Source: Nitrosomonadaceae bacterium
GTDB lineage: Bacteria > Pseudomonadota > Gammaproteobacteria > Burkholderiales > Nitrosomonadaceae
NCBI GenBank assembly: GCA_024644425.1
Contig: JAHELA010000002.1
Span: 7,424-32,429 of the forward strand
Direction of reading: 5' to 3'
Length of the DNA stretch: 25,006 nucleotides
The notes below the pieces were generated by a model. The model did not search any database, was not told the DNA's origin, and worked only from the letters and a program-made list of their open reading frames with translations. Both the position numbers and the translations under genes were made by a program. Below are positions 16,818 through 24,409 of this stretch, piece by piece; the first letter of the stretch is position 1; each line of letters begins with the position of its first letter.

Positions 16818-17299
16818 TGAATACAAAATCACTTTATCAAGAAGTAGTCCTTGATCACAATAGAAATCCACGTAATTATGGTTCACTAGATAATGCGAAT
16901 CGCTCTGCGGATGGTCATAATCCGTTATGCGGCGACCATCTGAATATTAAAATTAACCTCAGTAAGGGATATATTAACGACATCTCGTTTCAAGGTGAGT
17001 CGTGTGCTATTTGTAAAGCGTCAGCATCAATGATGACTGCTAAAGTCAAAGGAAAAACACAAGAGGAAGCCGAAACACTGATCCAAGAATTCCGCGAAAT
17101 GACGATTGGCAAACTTGAACTTGATAGTAATCATCATCTTGGGCATCTAACAGTTTTTTCTGGGGTACGCGATCTACCTACTCGTGTCAAATGTGCAATC
17201 TTGCCATGGCATACGCTACATGCAGCGCTAAACTCTGTCGCTACAGTTTCAACTGAGGCTGGTAATGATCCAATGCATGTCTCGATCGGTAACGCATGA
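16814..17299 (+). CDS. sufU: SufU-type sulfur transfer protein (NifU/IscU superfamily)
   Basis: A 161-residue protein. The four expected zinc ligands are C39 and D41 (PLCGD), C64 and C127. The C64-C127 spacing of 63 matches Bacillus subtilis SufU (C66-C128) and not E. coli IscU (C63-C106), so the SufU-specific insertion is present. In Bacillus, SufU is a zinc-dependent sulfurtransferase that accepts persulfide from SufS; the same job is inferred here, in place of the absent sufE. The E. coli scaffold role of IscU is the alternative. C67 (CAIC) is an extra cysteine beside C64. The ATG at 16814 overlaps the sufS stop; the ATG at 16817 would remove one residue. Confidence 0.92.
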   Translation: MMNTKSLYQEVVLDHNRNPRNYGSLDNANRSADGHNPLCGDHLNIKINLSKGYINDISFQGESCAICKASASMMTAKVKGKTQEEAETLIQEFREMTIGKLELDSNHHLGHLTVFSGVRDLPTRVKCAILPWHTLHAALNSVATVSTEAGNDPMHVSIGNA

Positions 17300-17311
17300 T
17301 AGGAAAATAAG

Positions 17312-17872
17312 ATGCCAAGAATTTCTGAAATAGAGGGAACACCAAACCCAAATGCACTTAAATTTGTATTAAAGGAACCACTAACTTGGGGTATCGCACA
17401 TTCCTATGAAAATGCAGAACAAGCAAAAAACGATCCTCTCGCTACTGAGTTGTTTGAAATTGATCATGTAACTAATGTATTTTATGTAGATCGCTGGATC
17501 ACCATAACACAAGATGGGAGCGCTAACTGGGCAGACCTAGCACGTGAAGTTGCTGACCCAATCCGAGCTGCACCAGCAGCAGATAAGCAATCTGCTACTA
17601 CAATAGCGACGGCAAATACTATAATTTCAGATTTGGGTCCAAAAGATCAATTACGTCTTGAGAAAATCAACAACTTACTCGACGAAGAAATTAGGCCCTA
17701 TCTGCAGGGTGATGGCGGTGATCTTCATGTGGTAGGTCTAAAAGATAATGTACTCAGTGTACATTATCAAGGTGCTTGCGGTACTTGCCCAAGCTCAATT
17801 TCTGGAACACTTAGAGCTATTGAAAATTTGCTAAAATCGATAGAAAGCGACATTAAAGTCGTGGCAACCTAA
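17312..17872 (+). CDS. Nfu-type Fe-S carrier (Nfu N-terminal + NifU C-terminal domains)
   Basis: A 186-residue two-domain protein. Residues 3-88 or so (EGTPNPNALKFVL and following) match the Scaffold protein Nfu/NifU N-terminal domain. Residues about 113-185 are the NifU C-terminal domain with EIRPYLQGDGGDLHVV and the cluster-binding C156-G-T-C159. An alanine/threonine-rich linker (about 86-105) joins them. This is the architecture of mitochondrial NFU1 and many bacterial Nfu proteins, not of E. coli NfuA, whose N-terminal domain is A-type. It probably receives a [4Fe-4S] cluster from SufBCD and delivers it to targets. AGGAAAA precedes the ATG. It is the last gene of the operon, 12 bp after sufU. 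Confidence 0.93.
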   Translation: MPRISEIEGTPNPNALKFVLKEPLTWGIAHSYENAEQAKNDPLATELFEIDHVTNVFYVDRWITITQDGSANWADLAREVADPIRAAPAADKQSATTIATANTIISDLGPKDQLRLEKINNLLDEEIRPYLQGDGGDLHVVGLKDNVLSVHYQGACGTCPSSISGTLRAIENLLKSIESDIKVVAT

Positions 17873-17919
17873 GAATCGAAAAATATTACCTAAATCAATA
17901 AGTTTAGCAAACGACAGGA

Positions 17920-18672
17920 TCAAAGCTCTCGCATGATATGTTGCTGTCGGCGGCTTACTGGAAGTTTCTCTTCCAGACCTTTAAGTAACAATACCCAACG
18001 TGCCTCTCCATATTCTTCCTCAGTTTTCTCAAATCCTGCAATAAAGTCTTTTGCTACCAAGCAATTGCGATGAATACGAGTAAAACGTTCTTGAAATTCC
18101 TCTTCCAGACTAGTCAATGATTCTTCTAATATATACTCATTCTCTCTAGTACGAATAGTCACGTATTTCAATTCGGCTCTAAGATACATTACGTCGATTA
18201 CAGGAATCAAATGAATCTTATCACGCTCATGTACACTAAGGTGTGTACGTGGTCTAGGACGAATTTTCTGCAAAATTTCCTTCTGTAGAGGAGTTACTGT
18301 ACTAATTCTTGTCAGCGCCTCTAGTAATCGTGATAAGCGTATAGGCTTTAGCAGATAGTCTACTGCATGCAAGTCAAATGCCTGAATTGCGTAGACATCA
18401 TAAGCAGTAGTAAAAATAAACGCTGGTGGCTCTGGTAATTTGAGCAAGTGCTGAGCAAGTTCTAGCCCATCCATTTCGGGCATACGAATGTCTAGTAACA
18501 CTACATCAGCATGTTGTTTTTGTAATAATGCCAACGCCTCTAACCCATTTGACGCCTCTCCTGCTAGCTGCACTGGTATTTTCTCGTTACTGTCCTGCAA
18601 CAAGTCTTTGAGTCGGGTACGTGCTGGCGCCTCGTCATCTACTACCATAACTCTTAACGGGAAATTACTCAT
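17920..18672 (-). CDS. algR: LytTR-family response regulator, AlgR-like
   Basis: A 250-residue response regulator. The receiver domain (about 6-125) has the acidic pair D12-D13, phosphoacceptor D61 (LLDIRMPEMDGL), switch residue near T86-T87 and K107 (DYLLKP). The C-terminal half (about 143-249) is a LytTR DNA-binding domain, with IHLIPVIDVMYLRAELKYVTI and FTRIHRNCLV. This is the AlgR/LytR architecture; in Pseudomonas AlgR controls alginate and type IV pili, but the regulon here is unknown. GAGGAAA lies upstream of the ATG. It is 21 bp behind its cognate kinase and converges on the suf operon, with 47 bp between stop codons and no strong terminator seen. Confidence 0.9.
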   Translation of the reverse strand: MSNFPLRVMVVDDEAPARTRLKDLLQDSNEKIPVQLAGEASNGLEALALLQKQHADVVLLDIRMPEMDGLELAQHLLKLPEPPAFIFTTAYDVYAIQAFDLHAVDYLLKPIRLSRLLEALTRISTVTPLQKEILQKIRPRPRTHLSVHERDKIHLIPVIDVMYLRAELKYVTIRTRENEYILEESLTSLEEEFQERFTRIHRNCLVAKDFIAGFEKTEEEYGEARWVLLLKGLEEKLPVSRRQQHIMREL

Positions 18673-18693
18673 TTCAATCGTTTCCTCATTGCA

Positions 18694-19707
18694 TCACACT
18701 TTAGTCACGTGTGGAATGATGATATGAACCTGATAAACTCCATTGCTAACCTTGCTCTCTAGTCTACTTTCTGCATCAAAGTGCAATGCTAGTCGTTCGC
18801 GAATATTATTCAGCGCCATTTTATTACCACTATGGTGGTTGCCCTCCGATTGATAAGGGTTTCGCAAAACCATGTGAACTTCATCGCGACTTTTGTATAT
18901 ATTAATATTTATGATACCTGTATCAACTATAGGCTCAATGCCATGATATACAGCATTTTCGAGTAGTGGCTGCAACACTAGCGGCGGAATTAGCGCATCA
19001 GACGGTAAATTATCTATATGCCATTCGACCTTAAGACGCTCGCCCAGACGTAATTGTTCCAATTGTAAGTACTGGCGACATAATTCGACTTCCTTCTGCA
19101 ACGGTGATAATTGGCGATTATCTGCCATTAATACACGAAATAAATCTGCCATATCTTCTAGCGCATGCTCAGCACGCTTTGGATCAGTACGAATTAACGA
19201 TAGCACAGCGTTAATGCAGTTAAATAGAAAATGAGGACGAATTCGTGATTGTAACGCCTGTAGACGTGCCTCCGTAAAAGCGGGCGAAAGTGCACGACTA
19301 CGTAAGTTAAAATATGTTAGTAACGTACCAGTAATCGCAAGACTTATTACCCAATAGCGAGCAACCACTCCTATATCCATGTTATTAGACACAATGCCAC
19401 CAAACCAATACGTTACTGTTGCTAGAACCAACTGTAAAATTAGTACCATGGAAATCCCAACAACGTATGATAAACGTGAAAGTGGTTTATATAGGCCATA
19501 CAATAGCAACAAATTCATCAACAACATAGGTTGGATGACGACTGCGATTTCGGTGAATTCACGTATAACCCCATGCCACGTTGGAGACTTGAGTAACGCA
19601 GCTATGAAGCCCATAACGTTGACGATAACCAAAATACGTAGAATTACACCAAGGTTACGGAAATTTGGTAGAGAGTCCCGATGTGATTTTTGATTTATAC
19701 TTGTCAC
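18694..19707 (-). CDS. algZ: Sensor histidine kinase, AlgZ/FimS-like (His_kinase family)
   Basis: A 337-residue membrane kinase of the LytS/AlgZ type. About four hydrophobic segments fill residues 20-135. The kinase region follows with H159 in IRPHFLFNCINAVLSLI, the typical RPHFLFN box, then LVLQPLLENAVYHGI (243-257) as the ATP-binding N-box and NNIRERL (300-306). No separate periplasmic sensor domain is evident. The start is GTG (19707), within an 18-bp inverted repeat; no Shine-Dalgarno sequence is obvious. It is co-transcribed with the LytTR regulator and divergent from argH over 69 bp. Pseudomonas aeruginosa has the same argH/algZ/algR neighbourhood. The signal it senses is unknown. Confidence 0.9.
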   Translation of the reverse strand: MTSINQKSHRDSLPNFRNLGVILRILVIVNVMGFIAALLKSPTWHGVIREFTEIAVVIQPMLLMNLLLLYGLYKPLSRLSYVVGISMVLILQLVLATVTYWFGGIVSNNMDIGVVARYWVISLAITGTLLTYFNLRSRALSPAFTEARLQALQSRIRPHFLFNCINAVLSLIRTDPKRAEHALEDMADLFRVLMADNRQLSPLQKEVELCRQYLQLEQLRLGERLKVEWHIDNLPSDALIPPLVLQPLLENAVYHGIEPIVDTGIININIYKSRDEVHMVLRNPYQSEGNHHSGNKMALNNIRERLALHFDAESRLESKVSNGVYQVHIIIPHVTKV

Positions 19708-19716
19708 TTCACAAGT
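19699..19716 (-). promoter_or_regulatory. Hairpin presenting the algZ start codon
   Basis: In the algZ mRNA, ACUUGU, a six-base loop GAAGUG and ACAAGU form a 6-bp perfect stem. The GTG start codon (19707-19705) is the last three loop bases, and codons 2 and 3 form the 3' arm. It could limit initiation or act as a DNA palindrome for a regulator; either role is inference. Confidence 0.4.
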
Positions 19717-19776
19717 CTAAATAAAGTTTAGAAGTTCGGAAAGGGTTGCACATACTCTCATTTTTGACAAGGTATT

Positions 19777-21195
19777 ATGAAAATTTTAAAAAAGAAAAAA
19801 TCATTAGTAAGATCTACTAAAAAAACCTGGTCTGGAAGATTTGACGAACCAGTTTCGAAATTAGTACAACGTTATACTGCATCAGTCGAGTTTGATCGAA
19901 GATTAGCAGAATACGATATTCAGGGATCGTTTGCTCACGCCCAGATGCTTTCTGCCACAGGCATTATTAGTGCCAAAGATCTGGTTGTTATTGGAAAGGG
20001 ATTACATCAGATTCAAGATGAAATTCAAAGTGGCAAATTTAAATGGTCACTTGAATTAGAAGATGTGCATCTCAATATTGAGAAGCGGCTCATTGATCTT
20101 GTAGGTGATGCAGGTAAACGACTACACACTGCACGTTCACGTAATGATCAAATTGCGACAGATGTGAGACTTTATTTACGCGCATCTATTGATAACATAA
20201 TAAGTCTAATCAAAAATATGCAGAAAGCAATATTAGAACTTGCTGAGAAACATGTAGATACTGTAATGCCAGGATTTACCCATATGCAGGTAGCTCAACC
20301 AGTTTCCTTCGGCCACCATCTTATGGCATATTTCGAGATGCTAAAACGTGATGTTGAACGACTAATTGATTGTAGAAAGCGTGTAAATAAACTTCCACTT
20401 GGTGCGGCAGCATTAGCTGGAACTAGTTACCCTATCAACCGTAAAATGGTAGCGCAAAAATTAGGTTTTGAAGATATTTGTAAAAATTCTCTTGATGCAG
20501 TTTCCGATCGAGATTTTGCAATTGAGTTTTGCGCCTGTGCAGCACTTACAATGACCCATCTGTCTCGATTATCTGAAGAATTGATACTGTGGATGAGTCC
20601 GTCGTTTGGGTTTATCAAACTAAATGATCGTTTTTGCACTGGCTCATCTATTATGCCGCAAAAAAAGAATCCAGATGTACCTGAACTAGCACGAGGAAAA
20701 ACAGGGCGTATCAATGGTCATCTTATTTCTCTACTGACACTAATAAAAGCGCAACCATTAGCTTATAATAAAGATAACCAAGAAGACAAAGAAGCTTTAT
20801 TTGACACAGTAGATACACTTAGTGAAACACTACGTATTTATGCTGACATATTTAATGATATTTTTATTAATAAGGATGCTATGCGTGATGCGGCAAAATG
20901 TGGTTATTCTACTGCAACAGATTTTGCTGACTATCTTACAAAAAGAAAGCTACCATTTCGCGACGCGCATGAAGTAGTAGCGAAAGCAGTACGGTATGCG
21001 GAAAAAAAAGGTTGTGACTTAAGTATGCTTACTCTACATGAATTACAGAGGTTTTCTCCGTTAGTAGAACAGGATATCTATAGCATATTAACTTTGGATG
21101 GTTCAATAAAAAGTCGAAATCAAACTGGCGGCACCGCCCCTTCACAAGTGCGAAAAGCTATCAAGCAAGCAAAAAAATATATATACCTAAAATAG
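19777..21195 (+). CDS. argH: Argininosuccinate lyase
   Basis: A 472-residue cytoplasmic enzyme that splits argininosuccinate into arginine and fumarate, the last step of arginine synthesis. It belongs to the fumarase/aspartase superfamily. Diagnostic motifs are LHTARSRNDQIATD (116-129), PGFTHMQ with H169, and the superfamily signature GSSIMPQKKN (289-298), in which S291 is the probable catalytic serine. The N-terminus has a short basic extension (MKILKKKKSLVRSTKK) ahead of the usual WSGRF start. AAGG lies 4 bases before the ATG. It is divergent from algZ and followed at 24 bp by a fructosamine-kinase gene, so those two may share a transcript. Confidence 0.97.
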   Translation: MKILKKKKSLVRSTKKTWSGRFDEPVSKLVQRYTASVEFDRRLAEYDIQGSFAHAQMLSATGIISAKDLVVIGKGLHQIQDEIQSGKFKWSLELEDVHLNIEKRLIDLVGDAGKRLHTARSRNDQIATDVRLYLRASIDNIISLIKNMQKAILELAEKHVDTVMPGFTHMQVAQPVSFGHHLMAYFEMLKRDVERLIDCRKRVNKLPLGAAALAGTSYPINRKMVAQKLGFEDICKNSLDAVSDRDFAIEFCACAALTMTHLSRLSEELILWMSPSFGFIKLNDRFCTGSSIMPQKKNPDVPELARGKTGRINGHLISLLTLIKAQPLAYNKDNQEDKEALFDTVDTLSETLRIYADIFNDIFINKDAMRDAAKCGYSTATDFADYLTKRKLPFRDAHEVVAKAVRYAEKKGCDLSMLTLHELQRFSPLVEQDIYSILTLDGSIKSRNQTGGTAPSQVRKAIKQAKKYIYLK

Positions 21196-21219
21196 TATAG
21201 TTTTATGTAAGTTGAACAA

Positions 21220-22104
21220 ATGATATCTTGGTTAGATATTGCTGCACAAATCTCAACATCAATCGACGCCCCCTTTATTGTGGAAAGGAGCTATTCTGTT
21301 AGTGGAGGTTGTATTAACCAGAGTTTCTGTATTGAAGGCAATAACCATCGTTTTTTTATTAAGGTAAATAATGCAGAAACTGTGTCAATGTTTGAAGCAG
21401 AAGCCCTAGGCCTACAAGAAATTATAAATTCGGATACGTTACGTGTTCCTACTCCAATATGCTGGGGGAAAAATGAAAATAATGCATGGTTAGTACTAGA
21501 ATATCTTGAGATGAACAATAATTCTAGCAATGGGTATGCGGCGCTAGGAAGAGGGCTTGCAGCAATGCACCAAATATCCTCTGAAAAATTTGGTTGGGCA
21601 CAAAATAATACTATCGGTTCTACATTACAGATAAATGAATATTCTTCTGACTGGATACAATTCTGGCAAAAAAATCGTCTTAGTTATCAATTTCAGCTTG
21701 CCAAAAGAATTCTTCATACAAGTAAATTAATAAAACTGGGAGAAAATCTAATATCCGAATTAGATGCTTTCTTTCCAGGAACTCCTCCCACTGCCTCTTT
21801 ATTACATGGTGATTTATGGAGTGGAAATTTCAGCTTTGATCGAATGGGACAGCCCATATTATTTGATCCAGCAGTATATTATGGCGACCGTGAAACAGAT
21901 CTTGCTATGACTGAGCTTTTTGGTGGCTTTTCAACAACCTTTTATGCGGCCTACAAAGAAGCCTATCCACTAGACGACTTCTATAAAACTCGAAAGACAC
22001 TTTATAATCTATACCATATTTTGAATCACCTGAATCTGTTTGGAGGAAGCTATCTATCCCAAGCAGAACAAATGATAAAAAAACTACTTGCTGAAATTCA
22101 CTAG
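21220..22104 (+). CDS. Fructosamine kinase family protein
   Basis: A 294-residue cytoplasmic kinase of the fructosamine/ketosamine-3-kinase family, which phosphorylates sugar adducts on protein amines and so helps reverse glycation. Eukaryotic FN3K/FN3KRP and E. coli YniA are relatives. It shows a glycine-rich loop with cysteine (SGGCINQ, 28-34), probable ATP lysine K48 (FFIKVN), catalytic loop HGDLWSGN (196-203, base D198), metal-binding FDP (215-217) and YYGDRETDLAMTELFGGF (220-237). Other aminoglycoside-phosphotransferase-like kinases share the catalytic loop, but the last motif is specific to this family. No clear Shine-Dalgarno sequence. It lies 24 bp after argH and converges on priA. 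The real substrate in this organism is unknown. Confidence 0.9.
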   Translation: MISWLDIAAQISTSIDAPFIVERSYSVSGGCINQSFCIEGNNHRFFIKVNNAETVSMFEAEALGLQEIINSDTLRVPTPICWGKNENNAWLVLEYLEMNNNSSNGYAALGRGLAAMHQISSEKFGWAQNNTIGSTLQINEYSSDWIQFWQKNRLSYQFQLAKRILHTSKLIKLGENLISELDAFFPGTPPTASLLHGDLWSGNFSFDRMGQPILFDPAVYYGDRETDLAMTELFGGFSTTFYAAYKEAYPLDDFYKTRKTLYNLYHILNHLNLFGGSYLSQAEQMIKKLLAEIH

Positions 22105-22169
22105 ACTATTTGTAGGATAAAGATATCATTTACAACACACCTAATATCATCTTTGCACTATCAATAATT

Positions 22170-22192
22170 GGCATTCTATGCTTAGAATGGCC
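22170..22192. terminator. Possible terminator between the fructosamine kinase gene and priA
   Basis: GGCATTCTA (22170-22178), a TGCT loop and TAGAATG with a bulged G then CC (22183-22192) form a compact hairpin in the 121-bp convergent gap. A weak TTTT follows at some distance on the plus strand and none on the minus strand. Placement fits a terminator for either gene, but the tail is poor. Confidence 0.35.
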
Positions 22193-22225
22193 TAGTACAT
22201 TTTAGTTGGAAAAACATTTTCTAAT

Positions 22226-24409
22226 CTAGAATTCCAATGGATCAATATCAAGCATCCAGCGTGTTTTACGAGTGGGTAGTTTGTCAAGTTTTGAGCGCCA
22301 AGATACTAGAAATTTCTGTAGTTCTTTGCGCGAATAGGATTGTACAAGTAAGTGTGCTCGCTCCATTCCTTTTAGCCTAGACATTTGAGCAGGTACTGGA
22401 TCAAATATTTCCATATTTTTAGTCGGCTGTATCATTTTTGCTGCATTTGCAAGAAAATCCAGTGCAGTATCAAGCTGAGATGCCTCTGCCCGCAACAAAG
22501 CTTGATAGACAAATGGCGGAAAATTCGCTTGCTTTCTTTCAGCCAGTAAAGTTTGAGCTAATATTTCGTAATTATGTTTACGAAGTGCGTGATAAATCGG
22601 GTGATTTGGAAACTTGGTTTGAATCAATACTTCACCCGTGATATTTCCACGCCCACCCCGACCTGCTACTTGCATGAGCTGTGAAAACAGATATTCTGCC
22701 GCACGAAAATCAGTACTATAGAGAGAAGCATCAGAATTTAAGATACCTACAAGACCTAAATTAGGAAAGTTATGGCCTTTAGCTAGAATCTGCGTGCCAA
22801 CCAAAATATCTACATGCTGATTATGAATATCTTTTAGTATTTCTTTCCATGCTTCCTTGCGACGGGTGCTATCCCGATCAATCCGCAAAATTCTTGCATC
22901 AGGAAAATGTTCTGCTAGAACCGATTCTATCCTCTGCGTCCCATGACCAAAAGGAGCAACTTCCTGTCCGCCACACTTGGGGCAAACGGGTGAAATATCT
23001 TCTACATAACCACAGTAATGACAACGTAGTTTTTTCTCGCGTAAGTGTACTACAAGGCGACTCGTGCAACGGGTACAAGCTGCAGTCCAAGCACACGATT
23101 TGCACATTAATACTGGTGCAAAACCACGACGATTAATAAAAATTAAACTCTGCCGATTTAATGTAAGATTTTTTTCTATGGCTTTAATAATCGGATCGGA
23201 TAATCCTTCTCTAGCTTTTACAACTCGAGTATCAATACAAATTACGTTAGGAAGTTCTGCTTTATCAGCAGCACGAGATAATAGGCGCAACATTCGGTAA
23301 CGACGATTAATTGCGTTAAAATAGCTTTCTAACGATGGAGTAGCTGAACCAAGTATTATGGGAATATTTGTATATTTGGCTCGAAAAATAGCAACATCTC
23401 GTGCTGAGTAGCATAATCCACTTTTTTGCTTAAATGAGCTATCCTGTTCCTCATCCACAATGATCAATCCAAGGTTCGGAATCGGAGTAAACACTGCAAG
23501 ACGTGTTCCCAAAATAATTTTGGCTTTACCCTCTAAGGCCTGTAGCCAACCATTTGCACGTTCTGTTGAATTCAAACCACTATGCAGACTTATTATTGAA
23601 GTATCAGGAAAACGTGTGTGAAATACAGTTTCTAGCTGTGGAGTCAAACTAATTTCTGGTATCAACACTAGAGTTTGCTTCCCTTGAAGTAGTTTCAAGG
23701 CAACCAACTGCAAATATACTTCCGTTTTGCCACTTCCTGTAACACCATGCAATAACCAACAATTAAATTGGTCAGATTCAGCACTAATCTCATCAACGGC
23801 AATCTTTTGTTCTTTTGTAAGCTCAGGCCCTAAAGAAAGTTCAGAAGCAGAAGGCAAGGTAGAGGGTATAGCTTCTACCCACCCTAACTTTACAAATTGT
23901 TTCAATATCCTTGTTGCACCTGGAGATATTTTTTTTATTTCATTTACACTAATGTCTCCAGATTCTTTTAAATACGCCAAAACTCGGCTCTTGAGATAAC
24001 TTCGGCTTGGAATGGATGAAGTATCCACTACATGGCCTTTATCTGTAATTCGAAATTTAAAAATACTCTGAGATTTTTGCATAAATGGTTTACCGCTACG
24101 CAATCTAGTGGGTAACCCATTCATCACAACCTCTCCAAGAGGAGAATGGTAATAATCACTGCAAAATCTAAAAAGGTCTAACAAAGCTTTAGGCAACGGG
24201 GGAATGTCACTAAAAATACATTTAGCAGATTTAAGTTTATTTGCAGGAACTGATGAGTTAGATGTCACTTCAATAATAACTCCAATCACTAATTTCCTCC
24301 GAAATGGAACTTGAACACGAGCCCCAATATGTTTCCTTTTTGCATTAGGCAAAATGTAGTCAAACAAGACATCTAAAGGAACATCAAGAGCCACACGAAT
24401 AATAGGCAT
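22226..24409 (-). CDS. priA: Primosomal protein N' (replication restart helicase PriA)
   Basis: A 727-residue superfamily 2 3'-5' helicase that recognises stalled forks and starts primosome loading. The N-terminal 3' DNA-binding domain (MPIIRVALDVPLDVLFDYILP) is complete. The helicase core has Walker A G222-T229 (GVTGSGKT), DEEQ at 319-322, GSATPSLES (354-362) and INRRGFAP (425-432). The zinc module has eight cysteines: C436, C439, C445, C448, C463, C466, C476 and C479. The length matches the E. coli protein (732). Motif II is DEEQD where E. coli has DEEHD. No strong ribosome-binding site precedes the ATG, but the N-terminus aligns with the family start. It appears monocistronic, with about 600 bp of gene-free DNA upstream. 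Confidence 0.97.
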   Translation of the reverse strand: MPIIRVALDVPLDVLFDYILPNAKRKHIGARVQVPFRRKLVIGVIIEVTSNSSVPANKLKSAKCIFSDIPPLPKALLDLFRFCSDYYHSPLGEVVMNGLPTRLRSGKPFMQKSQSIFKFRITDKGHVVDTSSIPSRSYLKSRVLAYLKESGDISVNEIKKISPGATRILKQFVKLGWVEAIPSTLPSASELSLGPELTKEQKIAVDEISAESDQFNCWLLHGVTGSGKTEVYLQLVALKLLQGKQTLVLIPEISLTPQLETVFHTRFPDTSIISLHSGLNSTERANGWLQALEGKAKIILGTRLAVFTPIPNLGLIIVDEEQDSSFKQKSGLCYSARDVAIFRAKYTNIPIILGSATPSLESYFNAINRRYRMLRLLSRAADKAELPNVICIDTRVVKAREGLSDPIIKAIEKNLTLNRQSLIFINRRGFAPVLMCKSCAWTAACTRCTSRLVVHLREKKLRCHYCGYVEDISPVCPKCGGQEVAPFGHGTQRIESVLAEHFPDARILRIDRDSTRRKEAWKEILKDIHNQHVDILVGTQILAKGHNFPNLGLVGILNSDASLYSTDFRAAEYLFSQLMQVAGRGGRGNITGEVLIQTKFPNHPIYHALRKHNYEILAQTLLAERKQANFPPFVYQALLRAEASQLDTALDFLANAAKMIQPTKNMEIFDPVPAQMSRLKGMERAHLLVQSYSRKELQKFLVSWRSKLDKLPTRKTRWMLDIDPLEF

